Shown: in pieces, positions 1-6,248 of the stretch | How positions within the stretch are numbered: the stretch's first letter is position 1 | How the letters are laid out: the number at the start of each line of letters is the position of its first letter | Notes under the pieces: model-generated | What the model was told of the DNA's origin: nothing | Seen by the model: only the letters and a program-made list of their open reading frames with translations | The model's database searches: none | Position numbers and translations under genes: made by a program | NCBI GenBank assembly: GCA_006226555.1 | Contig: SBGS01000202.1 | Location: 1-6,541, forward strand | Direction: 5' to 3' | DNA: 6,541 nucleotides | Origin: Bacteroidota bacterium | Lineage (GTDB): Bacteria > Bacteroidota > Bacteroidia > Flavobacteriales_D > Crocinitomicaceae

Positions 1-1626
1 TATTACAGCAGAAATATCGGAGCCATCACTTTGATATCGGACGGAAACTACAATAGTGGAATTGACCCGATCTATAGTGCTGAAAGAATAAAGTTAACAC
101 CGGTTTTCACTTTAGGAGTGGGTGATACAATTCTAAAAAAGGATCAGCTAATTAGATCTGTAAATGTGAATACAGTGGCCTTTTTGGATAACGAATTCCC
201 GGTTGAAGTTACGATAGAAGGGAAACGGTTAAAAGGAAAGAGCTCCAAGGTGTCGATCAGAAGATCAGGTAAGGAAATAGCTTCCCAGGATATTACTTTC
301 GATAACAACCATGATTTTAAATCGATTTCGTTTTTACTCAAGGCAGACGTTCCGGGGTTTAATAGTTATGAGGTTTATCTCGAAGTGATTGACGGAGAAC
401 AAAGTGTTAAGAACAATAGTGAACGGTTTTATATTGAGGTTATTGATACCCGAAGCAAGGTGTTACTTCTTGCAGAAGCCCCTCATCCGGATATAGCAGC
501 CATCAGATCCGCCATTGAAGGAAATGAAAGACTGATCGTGGAGTCTACAACGATTGATAAGTTTGATAACAACATTAAAGATGTAGAGTTGGTCCTGCTG
601 CATGGGGTATCAGGTCAAAAAGCAGCTCAGATCAACGAGATGCTGAGGGATAAAAAAATACCATGCTGGTACTTTTATACGTCTAATTCTGAGGGAGCAA
701 AATTTGCGTCTATTTTAAAGGGGGCTTCTATTCCTGTTGCAAATCGCTTCGATAATGTTCAGGCGTATGAAAGCAGTAGTTTTTTGTTGTTTGAAAGATC
801 TGATGCGATAGCAGAGCTGTTGCACAATGCCCCTCCGGTGCAAGTTAGATTTGGAGAATTCAAAGGAAATCTGGGGGATATATTGCTTAAACAGCGTATA
901 GGAACGGTGAGAAAGGATGATGCAGTGTTATCATTTAAAGAGTTAAATGGAAGAAAATGTGGCTTCTTTTTCGGTGAGGGAATCTGGAGATGGAAACTGA
1001 ATGAATTTGTTCGGACCGGTGAGAACAAAGGATTTAATGAATTGATTCAGCTAAGTGTGCAATATTTGACCGTTAAAAGAAATACAGAACCGTTGCGCAT
1101 TTTTCTGCCTGAGGAATTTAATTCTGATAAAGAGATCTTGATTCGAGCAGAGTTCTATAACGAAGCTTTGGAAGCAATCACCCAGCCTGAAATTGATTTG
1201 GTCCTGACCTCCGACAAAGGCAAAAAGTTCAATTACAGATTCTCAAAAGGAGTAAATGACTACAGCGTAAATTTAGGGGAACACAAGCCAGGATTGTATT
1301 CATTTGAGGCAAAAGCGAATTTTAATGGGAAGAGTTATATAAAAACCGGAAGTTTTGCTGTGGAGGAAATAACTGTAGAAGCATTGAATACGCATTCAGA
1401 TTTTGGATTACTCAGAAAATTATCTGGTACAACGGGTGGGCAATTTGACGAATTGAAGGATTATAAAAAACAATTGAATGATCTTTCGAAGCGAAATGAT
1501 ATGGTAAGTGTAAACTACACTGAATCGGAGTTTGCGAGCCTTATCGATTTGATTTGGATGCTTGTTCTTATGATCGTTCTACTCGCGACTGAGTGGTTTG
1601 TACGCAGATATTCAGGGAGTTATTAA
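1..1626 (+). CDS. VWA-type membrane protein with amidotransferase-like domain, C-terminal part (5' end outside window)
   Basis: The frame is open from the first base, so this is the 3' part (541 codons) of a longer gene; the TTG at 31 lies inside a conserved strand and is not a start. Residues about 7-40 (IGAITLISDGNYNSG, then TPVFTLGVGD) look like the second half of a von Willebrand A fold, with the ISDG turn near the metal site. Beta-rich, Ig-like sequence follows (about 45-145). Residues about 151-240 begin SKVLLLAEAPHPD and resemble the class I glutamine-amidotransferase-like domain found in these proteins; no catalytic Cys-His-Glu set is evident. After more beta-rich sequence, a hydrophobic helix at about 514-534 (LIDLIWMLVLMIVLLATEWF) and a basic tail RR end the protein, which suggests an inner-membrane anchor with the bulk outside the cytoplasm. 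Known relatives in Bacteroidota are large, carry N-terminal BatA-like membrane segments and have no proven function. Family assignment is fairly sure; role is unknown. Confidence 0.8.
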   Translation, partial: YYSRNIGAITLISDGNYNSGIDPIYSAERIKLTPVFTLGVGDTILKKDQLIRSVNVNTVAFLDNEFPVEVTIEGKRLKGKSSKVSIRRSGKEIASQDITFDNNHDFKSISFLLKADVPGFNSYEVYLEVIDGEQSVKNNSERFYIEVIDTRSKVLLLAEAPHPDIAAIRSAIEGNERLIVESTTIDKFDNNIKDVELVLLHGVSGQKAAQINEMLRDKKIPCWYFYTSNSEGAKFASILKGASIPVANRFDNVQAYESSSFLLFERSDAIAELLHNAPPVQVRFGEFKGNLGDILLKQRIGTVRKDDAVLSFKELNGRKCGFFFGEGIWRWKLNEFVRTGENKGFNELIQLSVQYLTVKRNTEPLRIFLPEEFNSDKEILIRAEFYNEALEAITQPEIDLVLTSDKGKKFNYRFSKGVNDYSVNLGEHKPGLYSFEAKANFNGKSYIKTGSFAVEEITVEALNTHSDFGLLRKLSGTTGGQFDELKDYKKQLNDLSKRNDMVSVNYTESEFASLIDLIWMLVLMIVLLATEWFVRRYSGSY

Positions 1627-1688
1627 AAAATAAGGTCATTCTTATAATAAGAAAGAAAATTCTACGTTCCTAAAAGAAACACAAGCCT

Positions 1689-1835
1689 ATGACGGAACAA
1701 TACCCAAAATTACACATTGGAAATGACCGAGAGGTTAGTCCTAAAACAACAACACTACAAGCGATATTATCTTACAGTAAGTCGGTTGAAGTGAAAAAGA
1801 AAGGTCAGAAAAAAGTGATCATACATTTAAATTGA
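1689..1835 (+). CDS. Small conserved-looking hypothetical protein, 48 residues
   Basis: An ATG at 1689 opens a 48-codon frame ending in TGA at 1833-1835. The protein starts MTEQYPKLHIGNDREVSPK, continues TTTLQAILSYSKSVEV and ends KKKGQKKVIIHLN. It is basic at the C-terminus, with a likely helix in the middle (TLQAILSYSKSVEV) and a beta strand at the end (KKVIIHLN); it has no signal peptide or membrane segment. The pattern 'PK.TTLQAILSYSKSVEV..KGKK..I.LN' resembles short Bacteroidota proteins I recall as hypothetical, but I could not search for it. It lies 62 bp after the VWA-type gene on the same strand and 3 bp before the A-tract of a strong terminator, as expected for the last gene of a transcript. 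There is no clear Shine-Dalgarno site, only A-rich sequence, which is normal for this phylum. No function can be assigned. The main alternative is a chance frame, which I think is less likely. Confidence 0.68.
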   Translation: MTEQYPKLHIGNDREVSPKTTTLQAILSYSKSVEVKKKGQKKVIIHLN

Positions 1836-1838
1836 AAC

Positions 1839-1871
1839 AAAAAAAAGGGAGTCGAAAGACTCCCTTTTTTT
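1839..1871. terminator. Bidirectional intrinsic terminator
   Basis: A 7-bp perfect stem, GGGAGTC (1847-1853) and GACTCCC (1858-1864), closes a GAAA tetraloop of the stable GNRA class. It is flanked by an A run (1839-1846) and a T run (1865-1871), so the stem can extend by seven A-T pairs, and each strand ends in a U-tract after the GC-rich stem. It sits 3 bp after the stop of the 48-codon gene on the plus strand and 1 bp after the stop of the M13 peptidase gene on the minus strand. It therefore probably ends both convergent transcripts. Confidence 0.93.
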
Positions 1872-1872
1872 A

Positions 1873-3993
1873 TTACCATATCTTGGCAACTTTACTTTCT
1901 TTGTTTCTCATCGGGTCTCCTTCTGAGACTTCAAAAGCCTTGAAGAATTCCGGACAATTCATCAGCGGACCATTTACACGATACATTCCTGGTGAATGCG
2001 GATCTGTAGCAAGTCTTTTCTTTAATTCCGCTTCTGTGTAATTGATCTTCCATAATTGTGCGTACGCTAGGAAGAAACGTTGAGCAGGAGTGAAGCCTTC
2101 AATCTTTTCACCTGATTTAAAATCGCTTGTTCTGGCATATGCGTAATACGCCAAGGTTAATCCTCCTAAGTCAGCTATGTTTTCACCCATTGTTAGCTGA
2201 GGGTTTACACATTGACCATCAACCGGGCAGAATCCTTCAAATGTATTCCCTAGAATAGTAGTTCTATCCTCAAACAATTTTCTGTCTTCCTCTGTCCACC
2301 AATTTTTAAATGAACCATCCGCCGCGAATTTCGATCCCATATCATCAAATCCATGCGTGAATTCATGGCCAATTACCATTCCAATTCGACCATAATTGAC
2401 TGCATCTTCATAATGTTCACTGAAGAAAGGTGGTTGCATGATTCCTGCGGGGAAGGCGATCTCATTTAATAGGGGATGGTAGTATGCATTCACCATATGA
2501 GCCGGCATACCCCATTCTTCTTTGTCTACAGGTTCGTTGAGTTCGTTAAAGTTCTTATTGTTCTCATATAAGGCGATCTCATTTATATTACTGATGTAAC
2601 CGTCTTCAGTGAGGTTAAGCATAGAAAGATCTTCCCACTTTTCCGGAAAACCTAATTTACGACCGATCGAGTTTAGTTTATTAAGTGCTTCAGCTTTCGT
2701 TTCTTTTGACATCCAGTCAAGATTGTTAATTCTTTCCTGGAAAACGATAAGCAAGTTGTCAACCAGCTCGTTTACTTTTCTTTGAGCTTCCGCAGAATAA
2801 TGTCTCTCTACGAAGGCTTTTCCAAGTAGTTCTCCCAATGGATTGCCTGTGATCTCCTTAATAGCACGTTCTTCGATTGGTTTCATCTCTTTCGTACCGC
2901 TAAGTTCGGTTCCGTAGAATTTAAAATGCGCCAAAACAAAAGTTTCGCTCAAATGACCAGCGTAATGATTGATAACCTTCCATTTAAGATATGTTTTGAT
3001 CGTAGTAAATTCTTCTTCTTGAATAAGTTTACCAAGGAACTTTATGTAGTCTGGTTGACCAATAACTAATGAATCGAAGGATAAAGAACCTACTTCACTA
3101 AAATATGTTTCCCAATCAAAATTAGGTGTTACAGAAAGAAGCTCATTTTTAGACATCTTGTTATACGTATTCTCAGGGATTCTAAGCTCGGCTGGAGCCA
3201 TCATACGTTCTGCCATCTTACTTTCCAATGATAGAACGATCTTACCTTCTCTTCGATTTTTTTCATCTGCTGTAAGGCGCTCCGGTTCATTAAGCATCTC
3301 ACCAGCTTGGGCAAGACTCACTCTATAGTGCATATCGCTGATGTGTTGACGATATTTTTCCAATAGCTCTTTTTTGTCTTCTTTGGTATAATAATCCCTA
3401 TTCGGCAGACCGAGACCACCTTGGCCTAAATATGTAATGTGCTTGTCAACATTCTTAAGATCTTGTCCTACACCAAAGCCAAAGAAGGCGGGGATGCCTT
3501 TTTTATGCATCAATGCGAGTATTTCAGGCAACTGATCTTTGGAAATCATTTTATCTATGAGCGCAAGATCATCAGAGATCGGCTTAATGCCAAGCTCATC
3601 ACGTTTATTCATGTTGATGTAAGACTGGTAGTATGCCGAAAGAAGTTGTTCAGTGCTTCCTTTTGAAGGTTTAGCGCTTGAAGCATCATTAAGAATAGCT
3701 AATAACTTATCATTGTTTTGTCTTTCAAGCTCATTAAATGATCCCCAGCGCGATTCAGAAGGAGGTACCGGATTATTTTTTACCCAATTTCCATTCGCGA
3801 ACATGAAAAAATCATCCTGAGGACGAACACTTTTATCTATATAGGTAAAGTCAATGGTTTGTTTCGCCATCGGTTTAGATGGTCTTGTTTCTTCTGAAGT
3901 TGTGTTTGTTGAAACTTCTTTTGAAGATTCACAGGATACAAAGGTCCCGATCAATAGGGTTGAAAAAAGGATATAATTCAATTTCATTTTCAT
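1873..3993 (-). CDS. M13 family zinc metallopeptidase, predicted lipoprotein
   Basis: This 706-residue protein belongs to the neprilysin/PepO endopeptidase family and has the usual length for bacterial members. Residues 1-20 form a lipoprotein signal peptide (KMKLNYILFSTLLIGTFVS) followed by Cys21 in a lipobox-like FVSC, then a Ser/Thr/Glu-rich linker. The N-terminal M13 domain spans about 50-440; 'RPQDDFFMFANGNWVKN' near 57-73 is its signature start. The catalytic domain holds NAYYHP (502-507), the zinc motif HEFTH (543-547), the third zinc ligand Glu604 in GENIADLGG, and the family's C-terminal YRVNGPL (671-677) with substrate-binding Arg672; it ends in a short KIW tail. All catalytic residues are present, so it should be active, probably cleaving peptides at the cell envelope. 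Cys589, Cys595 and Cys680 lie near the active site. The ATG directly follows the TAG of the upstream acetyltransferase gene (0 bp), suggesting translational coupling; a second in-frame ATG two codons in (MKM) is an alternative start. It is the last gene of the minus-strand cluster. Confidence 0.96.
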   Translation of the reverse strand: MKMKLNYILFSTLLIGTFVSCESSKEVSTNTTSEETRPSKPMAKQTIDFTYIDKSVRPQDDFFMFANGNWVKNNPVPPSESRWGSFNELERQNNDKLLAILNDASSAKPSKGSTEQLLSAYYQSYINMNKRDELGIKPISDDLALIDKMISKDQLPEILALMHKKGIPAFFGFGVGQDLKNVDKHITYLGQGGLGLPNRDYYTKEDKKELLEKYRQHISDMHYRVSLAQAGEMLNEPERLTADEKNRREGKIVLSLESKMAERMMAPAELRIPENTYNKMSKNELLSVTPNFDWETYFSEVGSLSFDSLVIGQPDYIKFLGKLIQEEEFTTIKTYLKWKVINHYAGHLSETFVLAHFKFYGTELSGTKEMKPIEERAIKEITGNPLGELLGKAFVERHYSAEAQRKVNELVDNLLIVFQERINNLDWMSKETKAEALNKLNSIGRKLGFPEKWEDLSMLNLTEDGYISNINEIALYENNKNFNELNEPVDKEEWGMPAHMVNAYYHPLLNEIAFPAGIMQPPFFSEHYEDAVNYGRIGMVIGHEFTHGFDDMGSKFAADGSFKNWWTEEDRKLFEDRTTILGNTFEGFCPVDGQCVNPQLTMGENIADLGGLTLAYYAYARTSDFKSGEKIEGFTPAQRFFLAYAQLWKINYTEAELKKRLATDPHSPGMYRVNGPLMNCPEFFKAFEVSEGDPMRNKESKVAKIW

Positions 3994-4449
3994 CTATTTT
4001 GATTCAAGTATCATTTCTACGTGAGGAATTCCATCTTCCAAATATTCTTTACCGGTAGAAAGGAATCCATGTTTTTCATAATATTTCTCCAGGTGTTTTT
4101 GAGCTGAAATGAGAATAGGGGAATTGCCAAATTCTGTAGATGCAAATTTAATGCAACGCTCCATAAGGTCATGTCCAATACCGTGACCTCTGATTTCATC
4201 TTTGATCACCACACGTCCGATTGCGGCGTCTTTATAAGCGATTCCAGGAGGTAGAATTCTAGCCGTAGCTACAATGTCACCTTTTCCATTGCGACAGATC
4301 AAGTGATAGGATTTCTTATCCTTGCCGTCTAGATCGAGATATGCGCAGTTCTGCTCAACTACAAAAGCCTCAAGTCTTAATGCAATGAGATCGTGAAACT
4401 CATTGATATTTAAGTCACTATAGTGTTTTATTTGCCAGTCTAAGATCAT
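3994..4449 (-). CDS. elaA: ElaA-type GNAT family N-acetyltransferase
   Basis: This is a 151-residue single-domain GNAT protein closely matching the wording of the ElaA family. It has FVVEQNCAYLDLDGKD (29-44), the core strand IGRVVI (77-82), the acetyl-CoA pyrophosphate loop RGHGIG (87-92), SAQKHLEKYYEKHGF (115-129) and the C-terminal EDGIPHVEM (138-146). GNAT enzymes move an acetyl group from acetyl-CoA to an amine; the physiological substrate of ElaA is not established as far as I know. I chose the ATG at 4449 because the protein then begins MILDWQ, which aligns with the start of E. coli ElaA (MIEWQ). A TTG three codons upstream (4458) would overlap the carboxylase stop (TTGA) and is less likely. 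The ATG lies 5 bp after the carboxylase stop, and this gene's TAG abuts the peptidase ATG, so it is the middle gene of a three-gene operon. It is probably cytoplasmic, with no signal or membrane segment. Confidence 0.93.
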   Translation of the reverse strand: MILDWQIKHYSDLNINEFHDLIALRLEAFVVEQNCAYLDLDGKDKKSYHLICRNGKGDIVATARILPPGIAYKDAAIGRVVIKDEIRGHGIGHDLMERCIKFASTEFGNSPILISAQKHLEKYYEKHGFLSTGKEYLEDGIPHVEMILESK

Positions 4450-4454
4450 TTTAA

Positions 4455-6098
4455 TCAAGTTTGAATTACACCAACATTGTATTGTTTTTCTGCTTTTTTA
4501 TGATTGGCCATTTCAATGCCCATTGAAATAACTTTGCGCGTTTCAGTCGGATCAATGATTGCGTCTATCCATAGCCTGCTTGCTGCATAATACGGAGAGA
4601 TCTGACTATCGTATTTGCTTTTAATAGAATCAAAGAGTTCTTTTTCTCTTTCCGGTGTGATCTCTTCACCTTTCGCTTTCAATGAAGCTACTTCAATTTG
4701 TAAAAGTGTCTTTGCAGCCGATGCACCTCCCATTACAGCGATTTCTGCAGTTGGCCAACCTACGATCAAACGTGGGTCGTAAGCTTTTCCGCACATGGCG
4801 TAATTACCCGCTCCGTAAGAGTTACCCACAACTACTGTAAATTTCGGAACAACTGAATTTGCCATGGCATTCACCATTTTTGCTCCATCTTTAATAATAC
4901 CTGCATGTTCACTTTTTGAACCAACCATGAAACCGGTAACGTCCTGAAGGAAAACAAGTGGAATATTCTTCTGATTGCAGTTCATGATAAAGCGAGCGGC
5001 CTTATCAGCACTATCAGAATAAATCACCCCACCGAATTGCATTTCACCTTTGGCATTTTTAACGATCTCACGCTGGTTGGCAACAATTCCAACACTCCAT
5101 CCATCAATGCGTGCGTAGGCACAAACGATCGTTTTACCATAATTAGCCTTATATTCAGTGAATTCTGAATCGTCAACTATGCACTTTATTAATTCCTTTG
5201 TGTTGTAAGGTTTCGAACGTTCGTCCGGCAAAATACCGTAAACATCCTTTAGTGCTTTTTGGGGTAGGCTGGAAGGCTTTCTGTCGAAGCCCGCATTTTC
5301 CTTTTGTCCAACTTTATCCATGATCTCTCGGATCGTACGGATGCAATCTTCATCATTTTCAGAATTGTAATCACAGACACCTGAAATTTCGGTATGTGTT
5401 ACAGCTCCACCCAGCGTTTCGTTGTCAATAGTCTCTCCAATTGCAGCTTTTACCAAATATGATCCCGCAAGGAATATTGTACCGGTTTTATTTACGATCA
5501 AAGATTCATCTGACATAATCGGCAAATACGCTCCTCCGGCAACACAAGAGCCCATAACTGCGGCGATCTGAACAATGCCCATAGAGCTCATAATGGCATT
5601 ATTTCTGAAAATTCTACCAAAGTGCTCTTTGTCCGGGAAAATTTCATCCTGCATTGGTAGGTAGACACCTGCAGAGTCAACCAAATAAATGATCGGCAGA
5701 TTGTTCTCCATCGCAATTTCCTGTGCGCGCAGGTTCTTTTTACCGGTAATCGGGAACCAGGCTCCGGCTTTTACAGTGGCGTCATTTGCTACTACTATAC
5801 ATTGTTTTCCGCAAACATATCCTATTACGATCACCACACCGCCAGCAGGGCATCCACCATGCTCCTCATACATTCCGTATCCCGCAAATGCACCAATTTC
5901 TATGCGCTCAGAACCTTTATCGAGTAAAAGCTCAATGCGCTCTCTTGCGCTGAGCTTTCCTTTTTCATGCAGCTTTTCCAGCCTCTTTTTTCCTCCTCCT
6001 TCGTAGATCTTTTCCAGCTCTCGTTGGACGGCAGCGATCTTAAGTCGCATTTTGTCCTCATTCTTGTTGAATTCTAATTCTTTCGATGAAATCGCCAT
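4455..6098 (-). CDS. Acyl-CoA carboxylase beta subunit (carboxyltransferase), methylcrotonyl-CoA carboxylase-like
   Basis: This 547-residue biotin-dependent carboxyltransferase has both crotonase-like halves. In the N-terminal half are GKLSARERIELLLD (47-60), NDATVKAGAWFPITGKKNLR (105-124), DSAGVYLP (141-148) and the glycine-rich MGSCVAGGAYLP (182-193). In the C-terminal half are DVTGFMVGSKSEH (386-398), the oxyanion-type loop NSYGAGNYAMCGKAY (426-440) and SPYYAASRLWIDAIIDP (501-517). The DATVK...KKNLRAQEIA and SDES.I wording is that of methylcrotonyl-CoA carboxylase beta rather than the PccB type. It would transfer carboxyl from carboxybiotin to an acyl-CoA, plausibly in leucine breakdown, but the exact substrate is inferred. 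The ATG at 6098 (MAISSKELEFNKNEDK) is preferred over a TTG at 6116, which adds only six residues in A/T-rich leader. No biotin carboxylase or biotin carrier gene follows it here, so its partner must be elsewhere or upstream of the window. It is the first gene of the minus-strand cluster. Confidence 0.95.
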   Translation of the reverse strand: MAISSKELEFNKNEDKMRLKIAAVQRELEKIYEGGGKKRLEKLHEKGKLSARERIELLLDKGSERIEIGAFAGYGMYEEHGGCPAGGVVIVIGYVCGKQCIVVANDATVKAGAWFPITGKKNLRAQEIAMENNLPIIYLVDSAGVYLPMQDEIFPDKEHFGRIFRNNAIMSSMGIVQIAAVMGSCVAGGAYLPIMSDESLIVNKTGTIFLAGSYLVKAAIGETIDNETLGGAVTHTEISGVCDYNSENDEDCIRTIREIMDKVGQKENAGFDRKPSSLPQKALKDVYGILPDERSKPYNTKELIKCIVDDSEFTEYKANYGKTIVCAYARIDGWSVGIVANQREIVKNAKGEMQFGGVIYSDSADKAARFIMNCNQKNIPLVFLQDVTGFMVGSKSEHAGIIKDGAKMVNAMANSVVPKFTVVVGNSYGAGNYAMCGKAYDPRLIVGWPTAEIAVMGGASAAKTLLQIEVASLKAKGEEITPEREKELFDSIKSKYDSQISPYYAASRLWIDAIIDPTETRKVISMGIEMANHKKAEKQYNVGVIQT

Positions 6099-6248
6099 TT
6101 TAAATTGCTTATTCAATTTTTATAATGAATCGTAAATATACGCATTGTACTCCTTTGATTATCTCCCATCGAACAGAAATAGAATGTAAACAGGACATTG
6201 TTAGAAAAATAGAATTTATGGCAAGGAAAGTAAGTTTAAATTTGTCCT
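6099..6248. other. Divergent intergenic region between the carboxylase operon and pcm
   Basis: These 150 AT-rich bases separate two divergent starts and must hold the promoter of the three-gene minus-strand cluster and probably that of pcm. On the minus strand the best -7-like match I see is TATATTTA (6133-6140 on the plus strand), which misses the final G of TAnnTTTG and has no convincing TTG about 20 bp upstream. I see no small ORF with a plausible start, no RNA structure and no clear operator. Confidence 0.6.
6237..6244 (+). promoter_or_regulatory. Candidate Bacteroidota -7 promoter element for pcm
   Basis: TAAATTTG is an exact match to the Bacteroidota -7 consensus TAnnTTTG. It ends 4 bp before the ATG of pcm, so transcription would begin at or next to the start codon and give a leaderless or near-leaderless mRNA. 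A matching -33 element is poor: only TTTATG around 6215-6220 lies near the right distance. In AT-rich DNA a match can arise by chance, so this is tentative. Confidence 0.35.

Noticed and set aside
1643..1648. TATAAT, a perfect sigma-70 -10 hexamer upstream of the small gene
   Set aside because: Bacteroidota use a different consensus (TAnnTTTG), there is no matching -35, and such a hexamer is common in AT-rich spacers.
1832..2041. Plus-strand open frame across the terminator and the 3' end of the peptidase gene
   Set aside because: It starts at a TTG, runs through the terminator hairpin and lies antisense to the conserved C-terminus of the M13 peptidase; it is a shadow of that gene.
3439..3666. 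Plus-strand open frame of 75 codons within the peptidase gene
   Set aside because: It is antisense to a well-supported coding region and has no recognisable protein features.
4450..4458. TTG at 4458 as the acetyltransferase start
   Set aside because: It overlaps the carboxylase stop, but the ATG at 4449 matches the ElaA family N-terminus and needs no rare start.
5214..5223. 10-bp palindrome CGAACGTTCG
   Set aside because: It lies inside the carboxylase coding sequence and a palindrome of this length is expected by chance; no second copy was seen.
5689..6006. Plus-strand open frame of 105 codons opposite the carboxylase gene
   Set aside because: Its composition (runs of Ser, Pro, Phe) is that of an antisense shadow of conserved carboxyltransferase sequence.
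6099..6116. TTG at 6116 as the carboxylase start
   Set aside because: It adds only six residues of leader-like sequence; the ATG at 6098 is a normal start for the family length.
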